A stretch of DNA of 64,000 bases from Flavobacterium sp. UBA2787 (GCA_002352205.1 DEHZ01000002.1:124001-188000); one strand, 5' to 3'; numbered from the stretch's first letter, positions 34,072-43,915 are shown. Translations and numbers: made by a program. Notes: a model not told the origin generated them from the sequence alone.

Positions 34072-36198
34072 TTATTTTGATTTTTTGTCTAAGCCTCGTT
34101 TTTTCAACAGTGGTTCAATGCTTGGTTCTGCTCCTCTGAATTTTTTATATAATTCCATTGGTTCTTCTGTTCCACCTCTTTCCAATATGTTTTTTCGGAA
34201 TGAATTTGCTTTTGCAGTATTAAACAATGATGTTTTTTTGAATTGATCAAAGGCATCAGTATCTAAAACTCCAGACCAAATATAGCTGTAGTAGCCAGCA
34301 GAATATCCTCCTGCAAAAACATGACTGAAATAAGTTGCTCTATGTCTCGGAATAATTGATTTTATTAAACCTTTATTTTTCATAGAATTCAATTCAAACT
34401 GATTGGCAGAACCTGAAATTGTTCCTTCCAAAGTATGAAAATCCATATCTAAAAAGGCAGAAGCTAAATATTCAACTGTAGCAAAACCTTGCCCATAAGT
34501 ACCTGCATTTTCCAATTTTTGAATTAATGCATCAGGAATCACTTGTCCTGTTTTATAATGTTTAGCATACATTTTTAGAACTTCAGGATCAGATGCCCAG
34601 TTTTCCATTACTTGTGACGGTAATTCAACAAAATCCCTTGAAACACTTGTTCCAGCTAAACTTTGATAAGTTACATCAGATAATAATCCGTGCAAGGCAT
34701 GACCAAATTCATGAAAATAAGTCGTTACTTCATCAAAAGTAAATAAAGCAGGAGTGTTTTCGGTTGGTTTAGAGAAATTACAAACAATAGAAATTACCGG
34801 AGCAATTCGTTTTCCGTTTACTGTTTTTTGCGGACGATACGATGTCATCCAAGCACCACCACGTTTTGAATCTCTTGGATAAAAATCCATGTATAAAATC
34901 CCAACATGTTTTCCGTCTTTTTCGGTTACTTCCCAAACAGTGGCATCGCTATGATAGGTTGGAACATCTTTTAATTCTTTGAATTTTAGTCCGTATAATT
35001 TTTCACAAACCATAAAAACACCTTCGCTTGCTGCTTCTAAACTAAAATAAGGACGTAATTCCTGTTCGTCTAAATCAAACTTTTGTTTTCTGATTTTTTC
35101 GCTGTAATAACGCCAGTCATACGGCTGAACGTCATCTTTTATTCCCTCAGAAGCCATCATTTGCTTGATTTCAGCTTCTTCCACTTTTGCTTTTTCTAAG
35201 GCTGGTTCCCAAAGTTGGTTTAAAAATTCCATTACTTTTTCAGGAGTTTTTGCCATGCTTTCTTCTAAAATATATTGAGCATGTGTTTTGTAACCTAATA
35301 ATTTTGCTTTTTCAGCACGCATCGATGCTAAACGAACCGCAATGGTGTTATTGTCAAATTCATTGCCGTTGTTGCATCTGTTTTTATAGGCTGTCCAAAC
35401 TTCTTCTCTTAATTTTCTGTTCGAAGAATATTGAAGAAACGGCATCACACTTGAATTCGATAAAGTGATTACCCATTTTCCTGGTTTTCCTTTTGCTTTT
35501 GCAGTAGCTGCAGCGGCATCAATTAAATCATCAGAAAGACCGGCTAAATCTTCTTTAGAATTAATAACTAATTCGTAATTGTTGGTTTCGGCTAAAATAT
35601 TTTGACCAAATTTCAATGTTAAAACTGCTAATTCACTGTTTAAATCACGAAGACGTTGTTTGTCTTTTTCATTTAAATTGGCTCCGCTTCGAACAAATCG
35701 TTTATATGTTTTTTCTAACAATTTACTTTGTTCCGGATTTAATTTCAGTTTGTCTTTTTGTTCCCAAACTGTTTTAACTCGGGCAAATAGTTTTTCATTT
35801 AAGTTAATATTGTCTCCGTGAGCGGACATTAGCGGTGCAACTTCAGTCGCAATTTTTTGAATTTCTTCGTTCGTATTTGCCGAATTCAAATTATAAAAAA
35901 CAGTGGAAACATTCGACAATAATTCACCTGAATTTTCCAACGCTAAAATGGTGTTGTCAAACGTAGCAACATTTTTGTTATTTGTAATGGCTTTTATTTC
36001 ACCCTCTTGTTTTTTAATTCCTTCTTCAATAGCCGGTTTAAAATGTTCATTTTTAATTAAATGAAAAGGAGGAACATTAAAAGGAGTATTGTACGAATTA
36101 AAAAAAGGATTAGAGGAAAATGATTTTTTGAGTTCTTGTGCTTCAACTTGGCTAACAGATAATCCCATAAGCATCAGTAAAATAATTTTATTTTTCAT
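34072..36198 (-). CDS. dcp: Peptidyl-dipeptidase Dcp (M3 zinc metallopeptidase)
   Basis: This 708-residue exported peptidase removes C-terminal dipeptides from oligopeptides. A signal peptide (KIILLMLMGLSVSQVEAQ) points to the periplasm. The M3 zinc site is HEFGH at residues 496-500 in TTYFHEFGHALHGLLS, with a downstream acidic ligand in the DFVELPSQVMENWAS segment. Length and the C-terminal YIWSGVLDTDAFDQF stretch fit Dcp. The ATG at 36198 gives the better signal peptide; another ATG is at 36207. Confidence 0.92.
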   Translation of the reverse strand: MKNKIILLMLMGLSVSQVEAQELKKSFSSNPFFNSYNTPFNVPPFHLIKNEHFKPAIEEGIKKQEGEIKAITNNKNVATFDNTILALENSGELLSNVSTVFYNLNSANTNEEIQKIATEVAPLMSAHGDNINLNEKLFARVKTVWEQKDKLKLNPEQSKLLEKTYKRFVRSGANLNEKDKQRLRDLNSELAVLTLKFGQNILAETNNYELVINSKEDLAGLSDDLIDAAAATAKAKGKPGKWVITLSNSSVMPFLQYSSNRKLREEVWTAYKNRCNNGNEFDNNTIAVRLASMRAEKAKLLGYKTHAQYILEESMAKTPEKVMEFLNQLWEPALEKAKVEEAEIKQMMASEGIKDDVQPYDWRYYSEKIRKQKFDLDEQELRPYFSLEAASEGVFMVCEKLYGLKFKELKDVPTYHSDATVWEVTEKDGKHVGILYMDFYPRDSKRGGAWMTSYRPQKTVNGKRIAPVISIVCNFSKPTENTPALFTFDEVTTYFHEFGHALHGLLSDVTYQSLAGTSVSRDFVELPSQVMENWASDPEVLKMYAKHYKTGQVIPDALIQKLENAGTYGQGFATVEYLASAFLDMDFHTLEGTISGSANQFELNSMKNKGLIKSIIPRHRATYFSHVFAGGYSAGYYSYIWSGVLDTDAFDQFKKTSLFNTAKANSFRKNILERGGTEEPMELYKKFRGAEPSIEPLLKKRGLDKKSK

Positions 36199-36272
36199 TG
36201 GTAACATAAATTAAAAAGCCAAAGTAGTGATTTTTTGATGGTAGCTTTTTTAGATTAACTTATTTTTAAGAC

Positions 36273-36309
36273 AAAAAGCCAATCAAAATGAATCGATTAG
36301 CTTTTTTTT
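36273..36309 (-). terminator. Rho-independent terminator after the CHU_C surface-protein gene
   Basis: Stem AAAAGCCAATC with GATTAGCTTTT (one mismatch), ten-base loop and a T run on the minus strand, 20 bp past the stop at 36329. Confidence 0.8.
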
Positions 36310-36328
36310 AAATTGGGATAAAATTATT

Positions 36329-39043
36329 TTATCGACTTTCCTCTCGCATTACATAAATCCATCCGGTTTTTGATTCGCCATTTTTAAATTCTATCACATA
36401 ATAATATGTTGCAGATGGAAGTTCTTTTCCGTCATCGGTTTGACCATACCATTGATTGGTGTAATTGTTTAGTGAATATACTTTTCTTCCATAACGATTA
36501 AAAATACTAAGTTTTTCAACATCCAATAAAGCCAAATCAAAATAGTCATTTAAGTTATCTCCATTGGGAGAAATCCCTTTTTGAATACCACAAAAAATAT
36601 TTTCAATTGATAGACTTTGTGAACTTATACAACCATCAGAATTTGTAACTGTAACAGAAAAATTTAACGGAAATGTCTCCGTTTCAGTAGTACTTCTGAT
36701 GTATTGTGTCACATTTAGAAATGGCGAATTTGAACCAATAGTTTGATTATTTTCATTCATCCAGACATAATTGGTTCCAACGATATTTTCATCTATAATT
36801 GCTTCAACTGAAAATTCATTGTTTTCACATTTTTCAACAAAAGAAATTGAAAATTCATCAATTATAATGAAAGAAGTAGTTATTTCATCGGTACAAAAAG
36901 TAGAATTGGGAGTAAAAATATAATTAATTTCTTGTGTTGTATTAATTTCGGAAGGATTCCAAACTCCCTCAATTCCATTATCTGAAATCGTTGGCAGAGA
37001 AAATGATTCACTATTGAAACATACAGACTCCGGTAATGAGAATGTTGGTGTAGTTGGTTGATTTACTGTGACTACTAATGTAAAATTAGAAGCACATTCG
37101 GAATTATTTACTATAAAAGTGTAGGTGTTTCCGGCTGTATTATCAATTACAGCAGGATCCCAAAAACCATTAATTCCATTGTTGTCAACTTCTGGCAAAA
37201 CCGGAACATCATCTCCAGAACAAATTGTGATTGTATTTCCAAAATTAAAAACAGGCGAAGGAAACGAACTAATAATTACATTTAGTGTGAAAAAATCAGC
37301 ACATTGATTTTCATTTGGAGTAAAAGTATAGGTGTTTCCATTTTCTTCACTAATCACAGCAGGACTCCATTCGCCACTAATTCCATTGTTATCTGTTATA
37401 GGTAAGATTGGAGCTTGAGCAACAGTACAAATTGTAATTTCATTTTCAAAATTGAAAGTTGGTATCGCTGGTGATGTAATCGTTACGGTTAAAGTGAAAC
37501 TAGTTGCACATTCATCCGTTGGAAAAAAAGTATAAATTCCATTTTGCGTGTTGTCAATTGAAGAGGGATTCCAACTCCCTTCTATTCCATTAGTAGAAAT
37601 TAATTCTAAAACCGGAACAGTGTCATTTTCGCAAATGGTTAATTCCGATTCAAAAGCAAAAGTTGGAGTAACAAATTGATTCAAAATAACCAATACAGCT
37701 AGATATTCATTGCTTTCACATCCATCAACAGTTTGAGTCACATAATAAGTTGTGTTGTTTGCTAAAGGAGTGTCTGAAGGTAAAGGAATTGTTCCTTCTA
37801 AATCTGCATACCATTGTAAATTGGCTCCATTAACTATTAAATTATTTAGTGTAAAAATCACTGCCAAAGGACTACAAATCGTTTGAGTCGTTTCTCCGGT
37901 TGGAGCATTAGGAGCAGGATTGATGGTTAACGTAACTGCTGTTCGAGTAGAGCTTATACAATTGGAAGTTTCATTTTGTGCTTCAGCATAATAAGTTATA
38001 CTTCCAACAGTTTCTAAAGTTGGGTTTGTAATTATATTTCCATCCATAGCAGCATCATACCAAACAACGATTGAACCATCTGATGTAGTTGCATTTGCTG
38101 TTAATGTTTGAATTGGGCTAGCTTCACATACCGTCTGATTTCCCACCGAAGTTGGTGGATTGACAATCGGGTCAGTTAAATTTATGGATATATTTGAAGT
38201 TGTAGTACAATTATTTATAATGAAATTAAAATCAGAATAGATGCCTGCATTCAAATCCGAAATCAAATAATTCCCGTTTTCATCAGCCGTAATTGAATTC
38301 GGACCAATCGTATCTCCATCATCCGAATATGAAAATAAATAAACTGAATTGGCATTTAGATTTGAAATGGTAATGCTTCCTTCTGAACCATCGCAAGTAG
38401 TTGGGTTTTCAAAAATAAATGCGGGTTGTTCTGTGATGGCAAAATAAGCCTTAAAATTCTCGCCAGAATTATTTACAAAAACTGTATCATTACACTCCGA
38501 ATTCGAATTTAAATCGCCGGTTGCGTCATAAAAAACTTCTAAAACATAATTGCCTGGATTAAAATTCGTTAAATCAATTGGCGAAAAAGGAGTTGTTTCT
38601 CCATCAGCAATTACGCGTTGCCATTTTTGATCGCCTTCACCACACGGTCCACCGGATGGAAATTCACTTGAACCGACATTACAATCCTCAAAAAAAGGAA
38701 AATCAATTATTGAAAATGCACCCGGAGTTTCCGATTCCAAATAAATTCTATAATTCATTCGAACACTACATGCGTTTCCACTACTGTTTTTAAACGTTTT
38801 CACTTCGCCACCACGTAAAATAAATGTGCCTGAATTTTGAGTAAAAACACCAAAATTTGTCTCTGTAAAAGTATTTTCTACCGGACCAATGATGCTTGCA
38901 CCTTCTCCGGTTGTATTAAAAAAGTTGGAGGTATTACAATCGGTAATCCAAACTGCAGAAGCAAAAGTGCCAAAATTTTGTGCGTTAAGTAAGCTCGATT
39001 TGGCAGAAAATAAAAATAAACAAAGGAGTAGAATTCGTTTCAT
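36329..39043 (-). CDS. Secreted multidomain beta-sandwich protein with CHU_C (T9SS type B) tail
   Basis: This 904-residue protein has a signal peptide (MKRILLLCLFLFSAKSSLLNAQ) and an N-terminal domain up to about residue 205. Four near-repeats of about 70 residues follow (about 455-730), each with a TICxxDxVPxLPxxxNNGIxGxWxPxxI pattern, which I read as immunoglobulin-like modules. The C-terminus has GISPNGDNLNDYF, LSIFNRYGRKVY and LPSATYYYVIEF, the CHU_C sorting domain. It is probably an exposed adhesin or scaffold. The terminator at 36273 separates it from dcp downstream. A region of over 800 bp without genes lies upstream. Confidence 0.88.
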   Translation of the reverse strand: MKRILLLCLFLFSAKSSLLNAQNFGTFASAVWITDCNTSNFFNTTGEGASIIGPVENTFTETNFGVFTQNSGTFILRGGEVKTFKNSSGNACSVRMNYRIYLESETPGAFSIIDFPFFEDCNVGSSEFPSGGPCGEGDQKWQRVIADGETTPFSPIDLTNFNPGNYVLEVFYDATGDLNSNSECNDTVFVNNSGENFKAYFAITEQPAFIFENPTTCDGSEGSITISNLNANSVYLFSYSDDGDTIGPNSITADENGNYLISDLNAGIYSDFNFIINNCTTTSNISINLTDPIVNPPTSVGNQTVCEASPIQTLTANATTSDGSIVVWYDAAMDGNIITNPTLETVGSITYYAEAQNETSNCISSTRTAVTLTINPAPNAPTGETTQTICSPLAVIFTLNNLIVNGANLQWYADLEGTIPLPSDTPLANNTTYYVTQTVDGCESNEYLAVLVILNQFVTPTFAFESELTICENDTVPVLELISTNGIEGSWNPSSIDNTQNGIYTFFPTDECATSFTLTVTITSPAIPTFNFENEITICTVAQAPILPITDNNGISGEWSPAVISEENGNTYTFTPNENQCADFFTLNVIISSFPSPVFNFGNTITICSGDDVPVLPEVDNNGINGFWDPAVIDNTAGNTYTFIVNNSECASNFTLVVTVNQPTTPTFSLPESVCFNSESFSLPTISDNGIEGVWNPSEINTTQEINYIFTPNSTFCTDEITTSFIIIDEFSISFVEKCENNEFSVEAIIDENIVGTNYVWMNENNQTIGSNSPFLNVTQYIRSTTETETFPLNFSVTVTNSDGCISSQSLSIENIFCGIQKGISPNGDNLNDYFDLALLDVEKLSIFNRYGRKVYSLNNYTNQWYGQTDDGKELPSATYYYVIEFKNGESKTGWIYVMREESR

Positions 39044-39582
39044 AAAATAGGTTTGTAATGAATAAACTAAATAACTTTCTAAATTAGTTAATTTTATTAA
39101 AATCTGAATATTTTAAGAATAAAATTTTATAAAAATCAAATCTCAAACGTTATAGTTTGATAAATAAATTTTCGCATAGTAGAAATTAATAAAAAACGTA
39201 ATTAATAAAATTGATTTTTTGAATAAACAAAGGAAAAATCTTAAACTTTTTTCATCAGATACAACGTGCTTTCGTTTTGTATTGCACCCATTTTCCTCAC
39301 TTTTTAGCAAGTGTATGAAGCTAAAAATGAGCTAGAATTTGTTGCAGAAATTTCGTTTGTTTTAATAATTAAAACTAAAAACGAGGTTCTTTCGAAACTA
39401 TTTGATCTGTCGTAAAATAGCTCTAAGGTTTGTCAAAGCTTTTCTTTCAAGTAAAGAACAGCAATTGTTTGGAGGTTTTCTTGTTAATAGATTTTTATCA
39501 AATTCCGACTAAAACGACAAAATCATGGTATTTCTGTAAGATTATGGAGAACTTATGTAAGGGTTTAGCGAAAAGCATAAAG

Positions 39583-39590
39583 TACCTTTA
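39583..39590 (+). promoter_or_regulatory. Possible -7 box (TACCTTTA) of the OMP/OmpA operon
   Basis: One mismatch (final A for G) to TAnnTTTG. It immediately precedes the ACACCGG arm of the inverted repeat. Confidence 0.35.
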
Positions 39591-39715
39591 CACCGGAATT
39601 GCGGCATAGATATAAATACTATATTCTACCAAATAAAATCACAAAAAGCGGCAATGGCTAAACATTGATAAAGCCAACTAAAAAAGTGTAACAGCGAACA
39701 AAATAAAGCCGGTGT
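39590..39715 (+). repeat. Nested inverted repeats in the OMP leader
   Basis: ACACCGG (39590-39596) is the exact complement of CCGGTGT (39709-39715), and inside it ATTGCGGC (39598-39605) pairs with GCGGCAAT (39648-39655) at 7 of 8 positions. Direct repeats ATAAAGCC also occur at about 39667 and 39703. A folded 5' leader or a protein binding site are both possible. Confidence 0.45.
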
Positions 39716-39866
39716 TTCATATTAAACGATGAAGATTTAAAAATATTCATTTTTCATTCTCCACTTAATGACTTTAATTCTAGAAAAAGTCAATTGATTT
39801 TAAATTTAAAAATCTTAAATCTTTTCCGAGTTGCTTTTCCATTTAACAAGAATAAATTTTAACAAC

Positions 39867-42206
39867 ATGAAAAAAATTACGATTACTTGCCTGTTAGCTT
39901 TTTTTGGAGCTAATAGTAATGCACAGATGAAAGATGTAACGCTTACGTTACAACCTATCGCTAGCTACAATTGGTTTGACAAAAACACGGCCATTGAAGA
40001 TGGTGTCATGTATGGAGCTAGAGTAGGTTTTGGCTTTGGTGAATCGATAGAATTAAGGGGTATTTATGAAAGATCCTCAGATTTGAAGAATACGATTGAA
40101 GGATTTGATTTCTTCTCTGATAATTTTGTCAATAACTTTAATTCTCGATCAGTTGATATTGAACGCATCGGTGGAGAATTTAAAGCTAATATCCCAACTC
40201 GAGGCACATTTGTTCCCTATATTACATTTGGTGGTGGTGTACAAAAATTAGTTGTAGATGTAGCAAGTACTAGTGCTCCTACTAGAGAACTTAAATCAGA
40301 ACAAATTTATATAAATGCTGGACTAGGAACACAAATCAAACTAGGCAGAAGACTTTTCTTAAGTTTAGAAGCTAAAAACACCATTTTCAATATGAATCCT
40401 GCTTCGGTTTTATTCCAAGACGGACAAGATCAAAGCGATATTGAAAACTGGTTAAATGATAACAATAAAACGCGAATGTACAACTGGTCGGTTTTGGCAG
40501 GTTTACAACTTTACCTTGGCGGACGCAGCCCAGAAGAATTGAGTCCTCTAGACAGAGCCTATCGAAACAAGTTTTCGGGAGGTATGGGCGGTTTTAAATT
40601 AATTATACAGCCGGCAGGTGCTTATATCAACTTTGACAACAAAACCAACTTGGCAGACTCTTACTTTTTAGGAGGTAAAGTAGGTTTTGATTTAAATAAT
40701 TACATCGGCATTAGAGGTTTCTATTATCAAGCAACAAGAGATGAGCAAATTTCTCTGGATTGGGATGATATGGCAATGTATGGTGGTGATTTTATTGCCA
40801 AACTGAATGTTTCTCGTGGTCTAGTGCCTTACATTAGTGTAGGTGGTGGATATCTAAATGTCAACAGTAATAGTTATGTTGGAGCAAACGGATTAACGGG
40901 TGCCTCTTCGGGATATTTTGCAAAAGGTGGTCTGGGTTTAAATGTGCCGGTTACAAGAAATGTTGAAATTTTTGGCGATGTGAATATGATGTTTACCTCA
41001 GACCGTGCTAATGCCGATTTGGAAAACAGTATTTCACCTGACGAATTGAGACAACACACCATGTATTCTGCGGGAATCCGTTTTCAATTCGGTAAAAAAG
41101 CAGATGATACAGATGAATTGTTGAAAAGAGAAATCGATTTAAGAGTTCAAGAAAGAACAGAAATGTATAAACAGCGAATTGATGAGTTGGAATCTGAATT
41201 GTCTGATGCTTACAAAAATAATGATACCAAAAAAGCGGTTGAAATTATTGAAGAGAAAAAAGAATTAGAACGTAAAATGGATGAGGAACAACTTAATAAA
41301 GAATACGAGAAAGCTGGAAAAGAAAATGAACAACAGGTTAAATCTGCAGTCAACGAGAAACCGGTGAGTAAAGATAAAAAAACCGATTCTGAATCCAGAG
41401 TTGAAATGACTCCAAAAGAACTTGAACAGCTTATCGAAAAAGTGATCCAAGGTGTTGATGAAGATGTACGTAAAACACAAACAATAGACGACCGTATGGA
41501 TCGATTAGAACGTTTACTGTTAGAGGTAAATACAGGAACTTACAGAGAAAACCTTACGCCTGAACGTCAAGAAAATGCGTCTCAAAGAATTCTTGACAAA
41601 TTAAATGAGCTCAATTCAAAAATTGATAGCAACACTAATAGAATCAATAACTTGGGTGCAGCACAAAATCAAGATAAAACCGTCGTAATTTCCTCAGGTC
41701 AACAACCTGCTGTTGTGCCGCAAGTGGTGCAGCCAACTGAAATAATAGTGCAAACGGATAAACAAGGAAATACAGTGGTAAAATCTGAAGTGAATAGTCC
41801 AGCTGTTGCAACCGGATATGTATTGAATGAAGGAATTTCGGTTTTCACCGGATTTGTAGTAGCAGATGACATCGCTCTCATTATAGGGGTTAGAGGGAAT
41901 TATGCTTTTACAAATACCCCATTTAAATTCATGCCGGATTTCTATTTAGCACCGGGGAAAAATACTGGTTTTGGAATTAACGCCAATGTTGTATTGCCTT
42001 TTGAAGTAAATAAAGGAATCATTGGTGTGCCTTATGCTGGTTTAGGAATTGGGTATAACGATGCAGTTGGAGAAAGCACTTTTAGTCCAAACCTAGTGAT
42101 AGGAACTACTTTTAATCTATTAGGAGGCAAGTTATTTGCAGATTATACCGCTCATAACTTTGTAGATATACACAGAATATCGATTGGCTATAAATTAAAT
42201 TTTTAA
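39867..42206 (+). CDS. Outer-membrane beta-barrel protein with central coiled coil
   Basis: This 779-residue protein has a signal peptide (MKKITITCLLAFFGANSNAQ). Residues about 20-225 and 240-405 are two similar barrel-like domains (ITFGGGVQKLVV / ISVGGGYLNVNS, SWSVLAGLQLYLGG / SAGIRFQFGKK). Residues about 410-600 are a charged coiled coil (LQVQERTEMYKQRIDELESE-like heptads) with a linker. A third barrel-like domain (about 650-779) begins GISVFTGFVVADDIALIIG and ends HRISIGYKLNF. It is 4 bp ahead of an OmpA-domain gene, so the pair probably forms an envelope complex joining outer membrane and peptidoglycan. I do not recognise a named family. Confidence 0.72.
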   Translation: MKKITITCLLAFFGANSNAQMKDVTLTLQPIASYNWFDKNTAIEDGVMYGARVGFGFGESIELRGIYERSSDLKNTIEGFDFFSDNFVNNFNSRSVDIERIGGEFKANIPTRGTFVPYITFGGGVQKLVVDVASTSAPTRELKSEQIYINAGLGTQIKLGRRLFLSLEAKNTIFNMNPASVLFQDGQDQSDIENWLNDNNKTRMYNWSVLAGLQLYLGGRSPEELSPLDRAYRNKFSGGMGGFKLIIQPAGAYINFDNKTNLADSYFLGGKVGFDLNNYIGIRGFYYQATRDEQISLDWDDMAMYGGDFIAKLNVSRGLVPYISVGGGYLNVNSNSYVGANGLTGASSGYFAKGGLGLNVPVTRNVEIFGDVNMMFTSDRANADLENSISPDELRQHTMYSAGIRFQFGKKADDTDELLKREIDLRVQERTEMYKQRIDELESELSDAYKNNDTKKAVEIIEEKKELERKMDEEQLNKEYEKAGKENEQQVKSAVNEKPVSKDKKTDSESRVEMTPKELEQLIEKVIQGVDEDVRKTQTIDDRMDRLERLLLEVNTGTYRENLTPERQENASQRILDKLNELNSKIDSNTNRINNLGAAQNQDKTVVISSGQQPAVVPQVVQPTEIIVQTDKQGNTVVKSEVNSPAVATGYVLNEGISVFTGFVVADDIALIIGVRGNYAFTNTPFKFMPDFYLAPGKNTGFGINANVVLPFEVNKGIIGVPYAGLGIGYNDAVGESTFSPNLVIGTTFNLLGGKLFADYTAHNFVDIHRISIGYKLNF

Positions 42207-42210
42207 GATA

Positions 42211-43212
42211 ATGAGACAGCAAAACACAGTAGACAAATTTAAAATAATTGTTCTTTCTGTAGTTGTATTGTTTTCAGTTAGTCTTTTTGCACAAAGCGAA
42301 AAGACTGCTGAAAAAAGTACTATTGTGATGACAAATTCTGAACTGACTTCTTTTTTGAATACAGTGGCAGAAGCAAGACGCTCACAACTCAAAGAGAGAG
42401 AAAACAAACAATTGAAACAAGATTTGGCCGAGTTGAGATTAAAACATCAACAACGTTCGGTAGTTCAAAACATGGGATACAATGACATTTCAAATCAGCA
42501 ATTAGTTCGGGAATTACGTTATTTGAACCAAAGAATAGACAATCTTAGTTATAATAACAACGCATTACCTTCGATAAATAGAGATAATTCAACCTTTATC
42601 ATTCCAGGTAATTCATCTCCTAATCCTATTTATACTCCAAATAATCAAAGCACAACCACATTTATTCCTTCCAATGAGAAAAAAATTAAAGAATTACAAG
42701 ATCAAATTGATATGTTGCGAAATGCAAAACCCAGCAAGGAAATTTATCAAAATGAATCCTATGTAGATAGTTTAAGTAGAATTAATGATAGGCTGTCAGA
42801 TGTTCGTCGTCAGTTAGATAGTCTGGAATTGAAAATGAAAACGACTACAAAAGTGGTCAAAACAGAAAAACTTATAAAACTAGAAACAAACAAGTCGTAC
42901 TTTAAACAGCAAGTTTATTTTGATAATAATTCAATACAATTAGATGCCGAATATTATCAATACATTCAAGATTTAACACAGATTCTGTTGAAATATCCCG
43001 AAGCAAAAGTAATGCTGGAAGGTTGGGCAAGCCCAAAAGGAGAAATAAATTACAATAAACAACTTTCCATGAAAAGAGCAGAAGTTGTGGAGAATGTTTT
43101 CATCAACAACAGAATAGCAAAAACTCGAATCATCACATCGTTTAGAGGTGAAGACCATTCGTCTTCAGAACAACACGGACGACGTGTAGACATGTCGATT
43201 ATTGTAAAATAA
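42211..43212 (+). CDS. OmpA-family peptidoglycan-binding protein
   Basis: This 333-residue protein has a signal peptide (IIVLSVVVLFSVSLFAQ), an N-terminal coiled coil (residues about 45-110), a Ser/Asn/Pro-rich linker, a second short coiled coil (about 155-215), and a C-terminal OmpA domain with VYFDNNSIQLD, LEGWASPKGEINYNKQLSMKRA and the final RRVDMSIIVK. OmpA domains grip the diaminopimelate of peptidoglycan. It starts 4 bp after the barrel gene, so the two are one operon with the long leader upstream, closed by a strong terminator. Confidence 0.87.
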   Translation: MRQQNTVDKFKIIVLSVVVLFSVSLFAQSEKTAEKSTIVMTNSELTSFLNTVAEARRSQLKERENKQLKQDLAELRLKHQQRSVVQNMGYNDISNQQLVRELRYLNQRIDNLSYNNNALPSINRDNSTFIIPGNSSPNPIYTPNNQSTTTFIPSNEKKIKELQDQIDMLRNAKPSKEIYQNESYVDSLSRINDRLSDVRRQLDSLELKMKTTTKVVKTEKLIKLETNKSYFKQQVYFDNNSIQLDAEYYQYIQDLTQILLKYPEAKVMLEGWASPKGEINYNKQLSMKRAEVVENVFINNRIAKTRIITSFRGEDHSSSEQHGRRVDMSIIVK

Positions 43213-43266
43213 AGTAGATAAAAAGAAAACTTAGTTCTTAAAAAGAAGAGTTGTTAGGTTTAAAAA

Positions 43267-43299
43267 AAAACCCTTAAAACACTGGTTTTAAGGGTTTTG
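43267..43299 (+). terminator. Rho-independent terminator after the OmpA gene
   Basis: Perfect 14-bp stem AAAACCCTTAAAAC with its complement around ACTG. The stem is preceded by an A run, so it may also act for the tRNA-Leu read from the other strand. Confidence 0.9.
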
Positions 43300-43312
43300 C
43301 ATTTTTAAAAAG

Positions 43313-43394
43313 TGCGGGTAAAAGGACTCGAACCTTCACACCTTGCGGCACCAGATCCTAAGTCTGGCGTGTCTACCAATTTCACCATACCCGC
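43313..43394 (-). tRNA. tRNA-Leu (anticodon TAG)
   Basis: On the minus strand: acceptor GCGGGTA with TACCCGC and discriminator A, D-arm TGGTGAAATTGGTAGACAC, anticodon stem CCAGA/TCTGG with loop CTTAGGA and anticodon TAG (43358-43360), a variable arm (GCCGCAAGGT) typical of class II tRNA-Leu, and T-arm GGTTCGAGTCC. CCA is not encoded. Confidence 0.97.
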
Positions 43395-43539
43395 GGGCGA
43401 ATAAAACAGTAGCTGTTTCAATAAGTGGGTGCAAATATAGTTATATTTTTTAAATACCAAATCAGAAATTTAAAAATCAAGAAAATTATTATTCTTAACT
43501 ATTCGAACCCTACAATCTCCATTTTTTTTAACTTACAAA

Positions 43540-43860
43540 GGATTTGTGAGATTTTTTAATCCGTGACAATTCGTGCAATCTGTGTCAAATAAACCACACC
43601 CCAGCTCCTCTCCAAAGGAGAGGGGTGCAGATGATGAAGTAAAATTATGAGATTTCTATTTTTTAAGTTTTATAGGATTTGTGAAATTTTTTAATCCGTG
43701 ACAATTGGTGCAATCCGTGTCAAATAAATCTCACCCACAACCCCTCTCCAAAGGAGAGGGATGCAGATGATGAAGTAAAATTATGAGATTTCTATTTTTT
43801 AAGTTTTATAGGATTTGTGAAATTTTTTAATCCGTGACAATTCGTGCAATCCGTGTCAAA
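43540..43860. repeat. Tandem repeat of about 135 bp, 2.4 copies
   Basis: Units start at 43540, 43675 and 43811 (period 135-136 bp). Each full unit holds ATCCGTGACAATT, GTGCAATC-GTGTCAAA, a short palindrome CCTCTCC-AAA-GGAGAGG and ATGAAGTAAAATTATGAG. Copies 1 and 2 differ by few substitutions; copy 3 stops after the first third. No ORF. It fills most of the gap between tRNA-Leu and the M20 peptidase gene. Confidence 0.92.
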
Positions 43861-43884
43861 AGAAGAATCTAAAAATTTATCCAA

Positions 43885-43915
43885 TTGGAATTTGTAATTT
43901 CAATTTGTATCTTTG
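43885..43915 (+). promoter_or_regulatory. Promoter of the M20 peptidase gene: TTG-N20-TATCTTTG
   Basis: TTG at 43885-43887 and TATCTTTG at 43908-43915, 20 bp apart; the ATG at 43936 is 20 bp downstream, which supports this start over the upstream one. Confidence 0.65.

Larger units (their letters stand above)
39044..39866 (+). other. Long AT-rich region without genes, including the probable leader of the OMP gene
   Basis: No ORF of useful length is visible on either strand. The left half serves as the upstream region of the minus-strand surface gene and shows nothing distinct. From about 39540 the sequence contains a near-consensus box TACCTTTA and nested inverted repeats (39590-39715). If transcription starts near 39596, the leader before the ATG at 39867 is about 270 nt, long for this window and large enough for regulation. 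Confidence 0.5.

Noticed and set aside
39590-39715. ACACCGG/CCGGTGT ends as an insertion-sequence or MITE boundary
   Set aside because: The arms are only 7 bp, no target-site duplication is seen, and there is no second copy in the window.
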